NCBI RefSeq assembly: GCF_029212375.1
Contig: NZ_JARGNU010000014.1
Coordinates: 1 to 64,000 of the forward strand
Direction of reading: 5' to 3'
DNA length: 64,000 bases
Origin: Zhongshania sp.
Lineage (GTDB): Bacteria > Pseudomonadota > Gammaproteobacteria > Pseudomonadales > Spongiibacteraceae
The position numbers were made by a program, and so were the translations under genes. Shown one piece after another: positions 43,266-54,317 of the stretch. A model generated the notes under the pieces. The model worked only from the letters and a program-made list of their open reading frames with translations, was not told the origin of the DNA and searched no databases. Position 1 is the first letter of the stretch. Every line of letters starts with the position of its first letter.

Positions 43266-44376
43266 CAAAGCAAAGCGTAGCACTACTGTAGAGCGCGTAT
43301 AGCATTTCTTTGCTTAAACTGCGGAAATTACTTATAGGCTGGCCACATTCCAGCTGACACAGGGCTTGAACGTCGTTGGCTTGGTCGGGCGGATAAGCGA
43401 ATGCCGCGCCATCGGCGTATAAATACTGGGCGTCGAAGGCGAGCCGAGCACCGAGGCGCAGCTGGGGGATTTCGCCGTCGTCTAGGGCTAATTGAAATTC
43501 ATCAAAATCGAGGTGGTCGCCGGCGAGTTCCTCGCGGTCGTCGACGCGGGTCATCATGCTGCCAAACCAGCGGGCAATTAAAGCATCGTTGTCGAGCTGC
43601 TTAAGTAACAGCGCTTTTACGTGCTTGTGAACTTCGCTGGAGATTTCACCGGTGTTGCTGCTGGCGTTCAGTGCAGGGTCGCGGTAGCGCTGCGAGGCAT
43701 CGAGAAAGCTGGCAACTTCGTCGCCAAAATCGCTAAACAGCTCAGCTTCTGAGGGCGCCCGAAAACCGACCGATAGGGTCATGCAGTCATCGCCCTCGGC
43801 AACGCCCCAGTGGGCGACTCCTGGCGGTACATAAAGAATGTCGCCGGCTTTTAGCAGGTATTCAGATTCGGTATTGAATTCCTGTAGCAGTTTTAGCTGG
43901 GGATGCGGATGCAGCGGTGTGTCGGGGCCGCAGTGGCCGCCGATTTTCCAGCGACGTTGGCCACTGGCTTGAATCAGGAATACATCGTATTGGTCGTAAT
44001 GGGGACCGACATTGCCGCCGTCGGTGGCATAACTCACCATGATATCTTCGGTGCGCCAGCGGGGAATAAAGCGGAACTCGGCGAGCACGTCGGCGAGGTC
44101 CGGTAAGTAGTGGTCTACGCTTTGGACCAGCAAGGTCCATTTGTTTTTGGGCAGCGTGGCAAACTCGGCCTCGTCAAAAGGCCCATTGCGCAGCTCCCAG
44201 CCATCGTTAGTTTCAATAATAATGCGGCTGTCGATACCTTCTTCGCAGGCTAGCCCCGCCAAATCATTGCCGTCTAAGGGGCAATTAAAATTGGGGAGGG
44301 CGCCCTTAATTAAGGTGGCTTTGCGCTGCCAGACCTCATCTAAAAATTGCTGGGGGTCAAAGTTCTGCAGCGCCAT
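43243..44376 (-). CDS. roxA: ribosomal protein uL16 arginine hydroxylase (JmjC/cupin)
   Basis: About 377 aa from ATG 44376. The 2-oxoglutarate/Fe(II) site is visible: HYDQYDVFLIQASGQRRWKIG with the H-x-D pair, and the distal His in YVPPGVAHWGVAEG. A C-terminal winged-helix part follows. RoxA (YcfD) hydroxylates an arginine in uL16 of the ribosome and couples translation to oxygen. It lies four bases after purB, as in other gammaproteobacteria. Confidence 0.9.
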   Translation of the reverse strand: MALQNFDPQQFLDEVWQRKATLIKGALPNFNCPLDGNDLAGLACEEGIDSRIIIETNDGWELRNGPFDEAEFATLPKNKWTLLVQSVDHYLPDLADVLAEFRFIPRWRTEDIMVSYATDGGNVGPHYDQYDVFLIQASGQRRWKIGGHCGPDTPLHPHPQLKLLQEFNTESEYLLKAGDILYVPPGVAHWGVAEGDDCMTLSVGFRAPSEAELFSDFGDEVASFLDASQRYRDPALNASSNTGEISSEVHKHVKALLLKQLDNDALIARWFGSMMTRVDDREELAGDHLDFDEFQLALDDGEIPQLRLGARLAFDAQYLYADGAAFAYPPDQANDVQALCQLECGQPISNFRSLSKEMLYALYSSATLCFDEDDYDC

Positions 44377-44379
44377 CAA

Positions 44380-45756
<1,377 letters not shown>

Positions 45757-45808
45757 TTACTGTGCTGTGCGGGGCGGGCCATGCGGAAAGCGCGCAATAA
45801 TACACGAG

Positions 45809-46462
45809 TTAACGGGGAATTTCAGTGCTGAGCAGCTGTTTGGTTTGGGCAAAAAGCCGGTTGCGCTGAAAGACGAGTTTCCAGCGGCTACCGCCAGCTT
45901 GGCGCCACAAATACGCGGCGCGTATCGAGGCGAGTAACAAGCTGCGAATACGTGCGGCGTTATTGGCATTTTGCAGTTCTTGGGCGCTGCCGGTTATTTG
46001 GATTCGGAAATTGTATTTTGATATTGTGTCTTGATAAATTGATGAAAGAGATGAGCTTAAGCTGCTGATATCTATATTATTCATCTCTTTGTTTTTTGCG
46101 GCGTGCTGGAGTCTGTTGCGCAGCAGTGCCGAGGTGGTGTCGTCGCCCCGCAGTTTTTTATGTAAATGCAAAACGCCTAGGCAGTACCGCATAACAGCGC
46201 GACGCTCGCCGTAATCGTTGCCGCTTAATAAGTCGCGCAGGCCACGGATGCCCACCTCTAGGTTTTCGATGCCGCCATAGGCCTCTTCAACGGTGGTTGC
46301 AGAAAATGCGAAAAGGCTATTAATAGACGCTTCCAGCGCTTGGGGCTCGGCTTGACCAGTGCGGGCTATTTGATCGACCAGCACCGTGCCTTGCACAATG
46401 GCGGCAAGGGCGAGGGTTTGCTGCCTTGCGAGTTGCTCGGGTTTACTCACTGTACTACTCAT
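45809..46462 (-). CDS. hflD: high frequency lysogenisation protein HflD homologue
   Basis: The 217-aa protein follows HflD family length and features ([49 protein letters not shown]). In E. coli HflD is membrane-peripheral, affects lambda lysogeny by CII, and lies between mnmA and purB as here. Start overlaps the mnmA stop by four bases (ATGA). Confidence 0.93.
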   Translation of the reverse strand: MSSTVSKPEQLARQQTLALAAIVQGTVLVDQIARTGQAEPQALEASINSLFAFSATTVEEAYGGIENLEVGIRGLRDLLSGNDYGERRAVMRYCLGVLHLHKKLRGDDTTSALLRNRLQHAAKNKEMNNIDISSLSSSLSSIYQDTISKYNFRIQITGSAQELQNANNAARIRSLLLASIRAAYLWRQAGGSRWKLVFQRNRLFAQTKQLLSTEIPR

Positions 46463-47574
46463 AAATAATTAAACCCTGCTTCGATAACACCGCCACCAAG
46501 GCAGATGTCGTCGTCGTAAAATACCACCGATTGCCCAGGCGTGATGGCGCGCTGGGCGTCGCTAAAATGCACTTCAAAGCCGCTGTCGGCGGCGCGAATT
46601 TCGCAGTCTTGATCGGCTTGCCGGTAGCGGGTTTTAGCCTTGCAGGTATGGGGTAGCGCTGGCGCTTGTCCGCTAATCCAGTGGATCTCGCCAACTTGCA
46701 GGGCTTGTTTAAACAGCGAGGGGTGTTGGCCACCTTGGGCGACCAGCAAGACGTTGCGGTCTAAATCTTTGTCTACGACATACCAGGGCTCTTCGCCGCC
46801 GCCCTTAACACCGCCAATCCCCAGGCCCTGACGCTGGCCAATGGTGTGGTACATCAATCCGCTGTGCTCGCCCATATCTAGGCCATCCAAGCTTTCGATA
46901 CGGCCAGGCTTGGCGGGCAGGTATTGCTGCAAAAAGTCTTTAAAGCGGCGCTCACCAATAAAGCATATACCGGTACTGTCTTTTTTGTTGTGAGTGATAA
47001 GGCCGTGCTCCTCGGCAAGGGCGCGCACCACGGGCTTTTCAATCTCGCCTACGGGGAATAGCGTTTTAGCTAGCTGTTCGCTGCCCACGGCGTGGAGAAA
47101 ATAGCTTTGGTCTTTGTTGGGGTCGAGGCCTTTTAGTAGTTGACTGCTATCGTCAACATCGCGGCGGCGGGTGTAGTGACCCGTGGCGATGTAGTCGGCA
47201 CCCAGCACTAAGGCGTAGTCGAGGAAGGCCTTAAATTTAATTTCGCGATTGCAGAGAATGTCTGGGTTGGGCGTGCGGCCTGCCTTGTATTCTGCCAAAA
47301 AGTGCTCAAAGACATTGTCCCAATATTCGCTGGCAAAATTTGCGGTATGCAGGTGAATACCCAAGGTTTTGCATACTGCAGCGGCATCGGCCAAATCATC
47401 TTTGGCGGTGCAGTATTCGGTGCCGTCGTCTTCGTCCCAGTTTTTCATAAACAGGCCTTCGACCTGATAACCCTGCTGCATTAATAGCAGGGCGGAAACC
47501 GAGGAATCGACACCGCCGGACATACCGACGATAACCTTGGTTTTACTGTTGTCTGGGCTTGTGCTTGGCTGCAT
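46459..47574 (-). CDS. mnmA: tRNA-specific 2-thiouridylase MnmA
   Basis: About 371 aa from ATG 47574, which overlaps the nudJ stop (TAATG). The ATP-pyrophosphatase motif [10 protein letters not shown] is near the start, and the two catalytic cysteines are in [12 protein letters not shown] and [13 protein letters not shown]. It makes the 2-thio group of mnm5s2U34 in tRNA-Lys, Glu and Gln, with sulfur from the Tus relay. It sits between nudJ and hflD. Confidence 0.96.
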   Translation of the reverse strand: MQPSTSPDNSKTKVIVGMSGGVDSSVSALLLMQQGYQVEGLFMKNWDEDDGTEYCTAKDDLADAAAVCKTLGIHLHTANFASEYWDNVFEHFLAEYKAGRTPNPDILCNREIKFKAFLDYALVLGADYIATGHYTRRRDVDDSSQLLKGLDPNKDQSYFLHAVGSEQLAKTLFPVGEIEKPVVRALAEEHGLITHNKKDSTGICFIGERRFKDFLQQYLPAKPGRIESLDGLDMGEHSGLMYHTIGQRQGLGIGGVKGGGEEPWYVVDKDLDRNVLLVAQGGQHPSLFKQALQVGEIHWISGQAPALPHTCKAKTRYRQADQDCEIRAADSGFEVHFSDAQRAITPGQSVVFYDDDICLGGGVIEAGFNYL

Positions 47575-48020
47575 TAGCGTGTTCCGTAAATCATTGACAG
47601 GGGGTAGCGGTGGCCGGCGAGATAGCGCTCTAAACATTCCAACACCAGCGGGCTGCGCAGCATGGCGCGGCGCTCGCGGAGTTCATCTACCGTTAGCCAA
47701 ATGGCTTGTTCAATATCGCTGTCGAGCGGCTGTTCTGGGCAAAAGGCGATTGGCCTGGCAAAAAAGCTGGTGCGCTGATAGGTCACGCCATTACTCGGCG
47801 CGGTGTATAAGCCCAAGCCGACAACACCTAGGATTTCAACCCGCCACTGGGTCTCCTCTAAGGTCTCGCGACTGGCAGCTTCTATAAGGCTTTCGTTCTG
47901 TTCGAGGTGGCCGGCGGGCTGATTGATTACTCGCTGACCGTTTTTAATCTCTTCAACAAATAAAAACTTGCCGTCGTTTTCAACCAAGGTTGCCACGGTG
48001 ACGTGGGGCTGCCAGTCCAT
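47574..48020 (-). CDS. nudJ: Nudix phosphatase NudJ
   Basis: The 148-aa Nudix protein has the box [21 protein letters not shown] followed by Gln where most have Gly or another residue. E. coli NudJ removes phosphate from HMP-PP and other nucleotides. Position between rluE and mnmA matches the conserved cluster. The stop overlaps the mnmA start. Confidence 0.9.
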   Translation of the reverse strand: MDWQPHVTVATLVENDGKFLFVEEIKNGQRVINQPAGHLEQNESLIEAASRETLEETQWRVEILGVVGLGLYTAPSNGVTYQRTSFFARPIAFCPEQPLDSDIEQAIWLTVDELRERRAMLRSPLVLECLERYLAGHRYPLSMIYGTR

Positions 48021-48066
48021 AGTCTTGTCCGAATACCAAAAGCGGAATTGTAACAGCTGCCGCCGC

Positions 48067-48738
48067 TCAAGGACTACGTTTGCGGCCAGTGGGCCGTGGG
48101 CTTTTGTTGCGGGGCTTGTAATTTGTGCGCCGTGACGCAGGCTTGTTTGGGCTAGCGTAGCGCTTAAACTCGTCGCAAAGTGTTATTTTTCGGTGCTCAC
48201 CTGGTGCCAGGCCGTCAAGTGCCCAGTCGCCAATTGCGGCGCGAATCAAACGCAGCGTGGGGAAACCGACTGCGGCTGTCATGCGTCGAACTTGGCGATT
48301 GCGGCCCTCACTAATTTGCAGGCTAATCCAACTGGTGGGGATGGCGGCGCGAAAGCGCACCGGTGGATCTCTGGGCCAAATTGGGCTCGGCTCAGGGATG
48401 CGTTCGGCGTTTGCCGGCAGAGTAGGGCCGTCTTTTAGCGTAATTCCGTTGCGGAGCTGGGCGAGGGCGGAATCGCTTATTTCACCTTCTACTTGGGCCC
48501 AGTAGGTTTTTTTTAGTTTGTGGCGCGGATGGCTAATTTGATGCTGTAGCTCGCCGTTGCCGGTTAAAATCATTAGGCCTTCTGAGTCGTAATCAAGCCT
48601 TCCCGCTGGATATATGGCGGGTATCCTGATGTAATCGGCTAGGGTGGCGCGACCATCTGAGTCGGTAAATTGACTCATTACTTGGAAGGGCTTGTTGAAA
48701 ATAAAAATGTCGCTCACGTTAAAAATAGGCTCATTCAT
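48067..48738 (-). CDS. rluE: 23S rRNA pseudouridine synthase RluE
   Basis: The 223-aa RsuA-family enzyme has no S4 domain, as is normal for RluE. The catalytic Asp is in AGRLDYDSEGLMIL, followed by HPRHKLKKTYWAQVEG and GRNRQVRRMTAAVG. It modifies U2457 of 23S rRNA in E. coli. A basic tail (NKPASRRTNYKPRNKSP) ends the protein. It is divergent from icd with a dyad between. Confidence 0.92.
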   Translation of the reverse strand: MNEPIFNVSDIFIFNKPFQVMSQFTDSDGRATLADYIRIPAIYPAGRLDYDSEGLMILTGNGELQHQISHPRHKLKKTYWAQVEGEISDSALAQLRNGITLKDGPTLPANAERIPEPSPIWPRDPPVRFRAAIPTSWISLQISEGRNRQVRRMTAAVGFPTLRLIRAAIGDWALDGLAPGEHRKITLCDEFKRYASPNKPASRRTNYKPRNKSPRPTGRKRSP

Positions 48739-48788
48739 AGAAGAAATCTCGGTATAAAGTGTTACAATGTCGCGCTTTTTACCGAAGC

Positions 48789-48806
48789 TGTATTATACCT
48801 AATACA
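48789..48806. promoter_or_regulatory. palindrome in front of icd
   Basis: TGTATTA-TACC-TAATACA is a perfect 7-bp dyad between rluE and icd, 65 bases before the icd start. A near copy, TGTATT-TCCT-AATACA, lies between cspD and clpS (50452-50467). This looks like a shared operator. Confidence 0.6.
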
Positions 48807-48870
48807 GTCAATCTTCGTATTGTGAGCAAGTGCGAGCACAGATACTAACTGATAAACCATGGAGTCAAAA

Positions 48871-50127
48871 ATGGGATACCAACATATCAAGGTACCTGCA
48901 GAGGGCGAGAAAATCACCGTTAATGCGGATCTTTCCCTGAACGTACCCGATCGGCCAGTAATACCTTTTATCGAAGGTGATGGCATCGGGGTCGACATTA
49001 CTCCGGTGATGATCAACGTAGTTGATGCAGCCGTAGCAAAAGCCTACTCAGGCAAGAAAAAAATCAGCTGGATGGAAATTTATACCGGCGAGAAAGCCGC
49101 TGAGCTGTATGACGGCGACTGGTTTCCCGCTGAAACATTAGATGCAATCAAAGACTACGTAGTAGGCATTAAAGGCCCGTTAACTACGCCAGTTGGCGGC
49201 GGTTTCCGTTCATTAAACGTGGCCCTGCGTCAAGAATTGGACCTGTATGTTTGTCAGCGTCCGGTGCGTTGGTTCGAAGGCGTGCCTTCACCAGTTAAAG
49301 AGCCAGGCAAGACCAATATGGTTATTTTCCGCGAGAACTCGGAAGATATCTACGCTGGTATCGAGTGGAAAGCGGGTACTCCTGAAGCAACTAAAATTAT
49401 TGATTTCCTTCAGGATGAAATGGGCGTTACCAAAATTCGCTTCCCACAGGATTGCGGTATTGGTATTAAGCCAGTTTCGCTCGAAGGTACTAAGCGCTTA
49501 GTGCGCAAGGCTGTTCAGTACACTATCGACCAAGATTTGCCATCACTGACTATTGTCCACAAGGGCAATATCATGAAATTCACCGAAGGCGCGTTTAAGT
49601 CTTGGGCATACGAATTGGTGATGGACGAGTTTGGTGGCGAGCTGATCGACGGCGGCCCATGGGTGAGCATTAAGAACCCAAATACCGGCAAAGAGATCGT
49701 CATTAAAGACGTAATTGCCGACGCAATGCTCCAGCAAGTGCTGTTGCGCCCAGACGAGTACAGCGTTATTGCTACGCTTAACTTGAACGGCGATTATCTG
49801 TCTGACGCACTGGCTGCGCAGGTAGGCGGCATTGGTATTGCACCTGGCGCAAATATGAGCGACAACATTGCGCTGTTTGAAGCAACTCACGGTACTGCAC
49901 CTAAGTACACCGGCCAAGACAAGGTGAACCCAGGCTCACTGATTCTGTCTGCCGAAATGATGCTGCGTCATATGGGTTGGAACGAAGCGGCAGATCTGAT
50001 TATTACTGGCATGAACGGTGCTATTCAGGCTAAAACCGTAACCTATGATTTTGAGCGTTTGATGGAAGGTGCAACCTTGCTGAAATGTTCAGAGTTTGGT
50101 GACGCTATCGTTAAACACATGGCGTAA
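48871..50127 (+). CDS. icd: NADP-dependent isocitrate dehydrogenase
   Basis: About 418 aa from ATG 48871, chosen because GGAG lies six bases upstream; the ATG at 48859 would add MESK, as in E. coli. The dimeric NADP enzyme blocks are clear: [12 protein letters not shown], the substrate-binding [14 protein letters not shown] with the phosphorylatable Ser, and [19 protein letters not shown] near the C-terminus. It makes 2-oxoglutarate and NADPH in the TCA cycle. The isocitrate dehydrogenase kinase gene is not here. Confidence 0.96.
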   Translation: MGYQHIKVPAEGEKITVNADLSLNVPDRPVIPFIEGDGIGVDITPVMINVVDAAVAKAYSGKKKISWMEIYTGEKAAELYDGDWFPAETLDAIKDYVVGIKGPLTTPVGGGFRSLNVALRQELDLYVCQRPVRWFEGVPSPVKEPGKTNMVIFRENSEDIYAGIEWKAGTPEATKIIDFLQDEMGVTKIRFPQDCGIGIKPVSLEGTKRLVRKAVQYTIDQDLPSLTIVHKGNIMKFTEGAFKSWAYELVMDEFGGELIDGGPWVSIKNPNTGKEIVIKDVIADAMLQQVLLRPDEYSVIATLNLNGDYLSDALAAQVGGIGIAPGANMSDNIALFEATHGTAPKYTGQDKVNPGSLILSAEMMLRHMGWNEAADLIITGMNGAIQAKTVTYDFERLMEGATLLKCSEFGDAIVKHMA

Positions 50128-50133
50128 AAAATT

Positions 50134-50166
50134 ATCGCCGCCCGCGTTGCGGGTGGCGATTTCTTT
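50134..50166 (+). terminator. terminator between icd and cspD
   Basis: ATCGCC-G-CCCGC and GCGGG-T-GGCGAT form a long stem with a GTT loop, followed by TTCTTT. An A-run precedes it, so it can serve cspD from the other side as well. Confidence 0.85.
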
Positions 50167-50174
50167 CCGCGGCG

Positions 50175-50396
50175 CTATTCTTGCGTTTGCGTTTCGGCAG
50201 TTTTAATGTCGATTGCGTGCAGTCCTTTGGGGCCAGGTTCAGCTTTAAATACTACAGATTGCCCCGCTTTTAGGGTTTTGTAGCCTTCCATGGTGATCGC
50301 TGAATAGTGGGCGAAAATTTCATCTTCACCACTTTCGGATACGATAAACCCATATCCTTTGGCGTTATTGAACCACTTTACAACACCGCTTTGCAT
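50175..50396 (-). CDS. cspD: CspD-type cold shock protein
   Basis: The 73-aa single cold-shock domain has RNP1 KGYGFIV and RNP2 DEIFAHYSAI, and the CspD-specific GYKTLKAGQSV and GPKGLHA. CspD is a dimer that blocks DNA replication in stationary phase in E. coli and is a ClpA/Lon-degraded protein. It is divergent from clpS, as in many gammaproteobacteria. Confidence 0.93.
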   Translation of the reverse strand: MQSGVVKWFNNAKGYGFIVSESGEDEIFAHYSAITMEGYKTLKAGQSVVFKAEPGPKGLHAIDIKTAETQTQE

Positions 50397-50451
50397 AGCC
50401 TTTCTTCCTTAATTGTCGTTATAGTTATTGCTTAGTTAACGTAAACTACCT

Positions 50452-50467
50452 TGTATTTCCTAATACA
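50452..50467. promoter_or_regulatory. palindrome between cspD and clpS
   Basis: TGTATT and AATACA flank TCCT. It shares the 10-mer CCTAATACAG with the icd palindrome at 48789-48806. It lies in the common promoter region of two divergent genes, suggesting joint control. Confidence 0.55.
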
Positions 50468-50583
50468 GCCCCCATTTTTAAAACAGTCCGGCCACCGCGT
50501 CAAGTAAAGACGTTGTAAGATGGGAAGTTGGTGAATTTCCCTATTGCGCGGGGTTATAGTGGTGATAAGCTCAGGTAACATCA

Positions 50584-50940
50584 GTGAAAATGCAGATTAA
50601 TATACAGAATATGGCTAATAAGCCGGAAGACGAGGATCACGGTAACGGTATCGCGGTTCAGGAATCAAAACCTGAATTGAAGAAACCACGTATGTATGCT
50701 GTGGTCTTACTTAACGATGACTATACGCCCATGGAGTTTGTTGTTGAGGTTTTGGAGGACTTCTTCTATTTGGATCGTCAGCGCGCGACGCAAGTCATGC
50801 TGGCCGTTCACACCAAGGGTAAGGGAGTGTGTGGAGTGTTCACCAAGGATATTGCGGAGACAAAAGCCGCGCTGGTGAATCAGTACGCTAGAGACAACGG
50901 TCACCCGCTACTTGCTGAGATAGAAGAGAGCGACGACTAA
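50584..50940 (+). CDS. clpS: ATP-dependent Clp protease adaptor ClpS
   Basis: 118 aa from GTG 50584 (AGGT seven bases upstream); ATG 50590 and ATG 50614 are alternatives. The core is clear: [18 protein letters not shown], which binds N-degrons, and [13 protein letters not shown]. ClpS brings proteins with Leu, Phe, Tyr or Trp at the N-terminus to ClpAP. It is directly followed by clpA, 31 bases on. Confidence 0.95.
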   Translation: MKMQINIQNMANKPEDEDHGNGIAVQESKPELKKPRMYAVVLLNDDYTPMEFVVEVLEDFFYLDRQRATQVMLAVHTKGKGVCGVFTKDIAETKAALVNQYARDNGHPLLAEIEESDD

Positions 50941-50971
50941 CACTGGTAATTGCAGAAGGCGAATGTAGTCT

Positions 50972-53251
50972 ATGTTGAGCAAAGACCTAGAAACAACCTT
51001 GAGCCAGGCATTTAAATCGGCTCGTAGTCGTCGGCATGAGTTCATGACCGTCGAACATCTATTGCTTGCGCTGGCAGACAACGAGGCGGCCGTAAAAGTA
51101 TTACTGGCCTGCGGCGCTGACTTGCTACAGCTCAAAGGCGAACTTAAGGAGTTTGTCGACGCAACCACGCCACGAATACCGGAAACCGATGTAGAGCGCG
51201 ATACTCAGCCGACGCTCGGTTTTCAGCGCGTATTACAGCGCGCAGTATTCCATGTGCAGTCTTCCGGCAAGCAGGAAGTCACTGGCGCCAATGTGTTGGT
51301 CGCAATCTTTAGTGAGCAGGAAAGCCAAGCGGTTTACTTTTTGAAATCGCAGAGTGTTAATCGCTTAGATGTGGTTAATTTTATTACTCACGGCATCTCT
51401 AAAGTGTCTGGCGCCGAAGGCCTTGAGCACGATCAAAGCCAAGACGCCGAGGGTGAAAATGCTGATCCTGAGCAGCGTCCACTGGAAAATTTTGCCACCA
51501 ACCTTAACGCCGAAGCAAAAGCGGGTCGTATCGACCCCTTGATTGGGCGCGCCGAAGAGGTTGAGCGAGTCGCACAAATTTTAACCCGTCGCCGTAAAAA
51601 CAACCCCTTATTAGTGGGTGAGTCCGGTGTGGGTAAAACCGCAATTGCCGAAGGCTTGGCCAAGCGTATTGTTGACGGCGAAGTGCCTGATGTATTGGTG
51701 GGTAGCGTGGTCTACTCGCTAGACATGGGCGCCTTGCTGGCCGGCACCAAATACCGTGGCGATTTTGAAAAGCGGCTTAAGGGTTTGCTGGCTGATCTTA
51801 AAAAACGTCCCGGCGCGATTTTGTTCATTGACGAGATTCACACCATTATTGGTGCCGGTGCCGCTTCCGGCGGTGTTATGGATGCCTCCAACCTATTGAA
51901 GCCGCTGCTAAGCTCTGGGCAGATGCGCTGTATAGGTTCAACGACTTTCCAGGAATACCGCGGTATTTTTGATAAGGATCGCGCACTAAGTCGCCGCTTC
52001 CAGAAAGTCGATGTTAATGAGCCATCTGTTGAAGACACGTATTTAATCCTCAAAGGTCTGCGCTCGCGCTTTGAAAGTCATCACGAATTAAAGTACAGCG
52101 ATGGCGCGCTGCGCTCTGCCGCGGAATTGTCTGCTCGGTATATAAATGACCGCTTTTTGCCCGATAAGGCGATTGATGTCATTGATGAAGCGGGTGCCTA
52201 CCAGCGTCTGCAGAAGCCAGAAAACCGCGTTGAGAAAATTGATATTGCCGAGATCGAGGCCATTGTTGCGAAAATCGCCCGTATTCCACCTAAGAGTGTG
52301 TCGTCTGACGACCGCGCTTCGCTGGTGAAATTGGAAGATAATCTGAAAATGGTGGTTTTTGGTCAAGACAAAGCGGTTGCCGAGCTAAGCGCCTCGATCA
52401 AGCTGGCGAGGGCAGGCCTCAAGTCACCAGAAAAGCCTATAGGCAGTTTTTTGCTGGCTGGGCCTACCGGTGTTGGTAAGACCGAAATTTGTCGGCAGCT
52501 GGCTAAGCTGCTGGGCTTGGAGCTTATTCGCTTCGATATGTCTGAGTATATGGAGCGCCACACCGTATCGCGGTTAATTGGCGCGCCCCCTGGCTATGTT
52601 GGTTTTGATCAAGGTGGCTTGCTGACCGACTCGGTAACCAAGCACCCGCACTCGGTGGTGTTGTTGGATGAGATCGAAAAGGCGCACCCTGATTTGTTCA
52701 ATCTGTTATTGCAGGTTATGGATCACGGCTCGCTGACCGATAACAATGGTCGCAAAGCGGATTTTCGCAATGTGATCTTTGTGATGACAACCAATGCCGG
52801 TGCAGAAAGTATCAGTCGTCGTTCAATAGGCTTTACCGAGCAGGATAATCAAACCGATTCGACTGAAGCGATTAATCGTCTGTTTACCCCAGAGTTCCGC
52901 AACCGTCTCGATAGCGTAATCTCTTTCGAGCCTTTACAGCCAGAGGTTGTGTTAACCGTGGTTGATAAGTTCTTGGTGGAATTGCAGGCGCAGCTAGACG
53001 ACAAGAAGGTTGCTCTGCATGTGGATGATGAGGCGCGCCGCTGGTTGGTTGAGCACGGTTACGATAAGCACATGGGTGCTCGGCCAATGGCCAGAATTAT
53101 CCAAGAGCATATCAAGAAGCCGTTAGCTGAACTGGTGTTGTTTGGCAGTCTTGAGAAATGCGGTGGCGTGGTTAATGTCAGCGTGAAAGGTGACAAGCTG
53201 GCCCTAGCTGCGGAGGCAGTGGAAGAAGAGGCGGGCCAGACCTGCGATTAG
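50972..53251 (+). CDS. clpA: ATP-dependent Clp protease ATP-binding subunit ClpA
   Basis: The 759-aa AAA+ unfoldase has an N-domain that binds ClpS, Walker A GESGVGKTAIAEG (first ring) and GPTGVGKTEICRQ (second ring), and the IGF loop for ClpP docking near 618-620 (RSIGFTEQ). It unfolds proteins into ClpP. Operon with clpS. Confidence 0.96.
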   Translation: MLSKDLETTLSQAFKSARSRRHEFMTVEHLLLALADNEAAVKVLLACGADLLQLKGELKEFVDATTPRIPETDVERDTQPTLGFQRVLQRAVFHVQSSGKQEVTGANVLVAIFSEQESQAVYFLKSQSVNRLDVVNFITHGISKVSGAEGLEHDQSQDAEGENADPEQRPLENFATNLNAEAKAGRIDPLIGRAEEVERVAQILTRRRKNNPLLVGESGVGKTAIAEGLAKRIVDGEVPDVLVGSVVYSLDMGALLAGTKYRGDFEKRLKGLLADLKKRPGAILFIDEIHTIIGAGAASGGVMDASNLLKPLLSSGQMRCIGSTTFQEYRGIFDKDRALSRRFQKVDVNEPSVEDTYLILKGLRSRFESHHELKYSDGALRSAAELSARYINDRFLPDKAIDVIDEAGAYQRLQKPENRVEKIDIAEIEAIVAKIARIPPKSVSSDDRASLVKLEDNLKMVVFGQDKAVAELSASIKLARAGLKSPEKPIGSFLLAGPTGVGKTEICRQLAKLLGLELIRFDMSEYMERHTVSRLIGAPPGYVGFDQGGLLTDSVTKHPHSVVLLDEIEKAHPDLFNLLLQVMDHGSLTDNNGRKADFRNVIFVMTTNAGAESISRRSIGFTEQDNQTDSTEAINRLFTPEFRNRLDSVISFEPLQPEVVLTVVDKFLVELQAQLDDKKVALHVDDEARRWLVEHGYDKHMGARPMARIIQEHIKKPLAELVLFGSLEKCGGVVNVSVKGDKLALAAEAVEEEAGQTCD

Positions 53252-53261
53252 CAGGTATTTC

Positions 53262-53480
53262 TTAGCGGCCGCGGAAGGTGATGCGGCCTTTGCTTAGGTC
53301 ATAGGGGGTTAATTCCACCTTGACCTTGTCACCAGTTAAAATCCTGATGTAATGCTTGCGCATTTTGCCTGAGATATGGGCAGTAACAACGTGTCCGTTT
53401 TCTAGGCGCACGCGAAAAGTAGTATTCGGCAAGGTGTCGATGACTTCGCCTTCCATTTCGATCTGGTCTTCTTTCGCCAT
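53262..53480 (-). CDS. infA: translation initiation factor IF-1
   Basis: 72 aa from ATG 53480 ([13 protein letters not shown]); the longer frame to 53558 would not be IF-1. The OB fold has [20 protein letters not shown] and [14 protein letters not shown]. It binds the A site of the 30S subunit. Between clpA and bpt, as in Pseudomonas. Confidence 0.97.
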   Translation of the reverse strand: MAKEDQIEMEGEVIDTLPNTTFRVRLENGHVVTAHISGKMRKHYIRILTGDKVKVELTPYDLSKGRITFRGR

Positions 53481-53612
53481 TCGGCAACTATCCTCGAGAG
53501 TCTTTAAAATTAAGTGCAATGCACTGAAGCCACGTAGGGCCGTCAAAACTGCGCGCATTTTGCCCTAATTTGAGCCTGATGGCAATTTGCAACGTCAATT
53601 GTGGAGATATGC

Positions 53613-54317
53613 TTAATTTAAACGCAGCCAACGGTTGCTCATTAGCAGTTCTATTGGCTTGTAGTCGGTTTTATAACGCATTTTTTGGCAGTCGCGAATC
53701 CAATAGCCAAGGTAAAGATAGGGTAGCGCGAGGTCTTTGCAGCGCGAAATTTGCCAAAGAATACCGTAAACACCCAAGCTGCGCTGCGGGAAATCAGGAT
53801 CATAAAAGGTGTAAATTGCGGATAAGCCATCATCTAATACGTCGGTAACAGCGATCGCAATCAGCTGCTCGGCCAAGTAAAAATGAATATATTGGCTGGC
53901 CTCGCTACCTTGGCCTAAAAAACTATCAAATTGCTGGCGCGACGGGGGATACATATCACCGTCGCGATGACGGCTGTTTATGTATTTCTCATAAAGCGCG
54001 TAGGCGTTGTCGGCTGGGCTATCTGAAATGCGGGCGTTTAAATCACTATTGCGGTTGGCGACTTTGCGTTGGGTGCGGCTAGGTTTAAATAAATTAGCAG
54101 GCACTCGTGACGCGATACACGCTTTGCAGGCGCCACAGTCGGGGCGGTAGATGTGCGCGCCACTGCGGCGAAAGCCGCGGCGCGATAGCTCGCTATAGAC
54201 CGGTGTAGAGATATTGGCATCGGGGTCGATGAAAAGTGTTTTTGCTTCACGGTCGCCAAAATAGCTACAGGGGTGGGGATGAGTAGCGTAAAGTTTGATT
54301 TGTTTGTCGTCAGTCAT
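53613..54317 (-). CDS. bpt: aspartate/glutamate leucyltransferase Bpt
   Basis: About 234 aa from ATG 54317, overlapping the aat stop by four bases. The Ate-family N-terminal Cys pairs are in HPCSYF and CGACKACI, and the C-terminal part is YLYLGYWIRDCQKMRYK. It moves leucine from Leu-tRNA onto N-terminal Asp or Glu, creating a ClpS degron. Often labelled ate (arginyl-transferase), but the bacterial type is Bpt. Confidence 0.94.
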   Translation of the reverse strand: MTDDKQIKLYATHPHPCSYFGDREAKTLFIDPDANISTPVYSELSRRGFRRSGAHIYRPDCGACKACIASRVPANLFKPSRTQRKVANRNSDLNARISDSPADNAYALYEKYINSRHRDGDMYPPSRQQFDSFLGQGSEASQYIHFYLAEQLIAIAVTDVLDDGLSAIYTFYDPDFPQRSLGVYGILWQISRCKDLALPYLYLGYWIRDCQKMRYKTDYKPIELLMSNRWLRLN

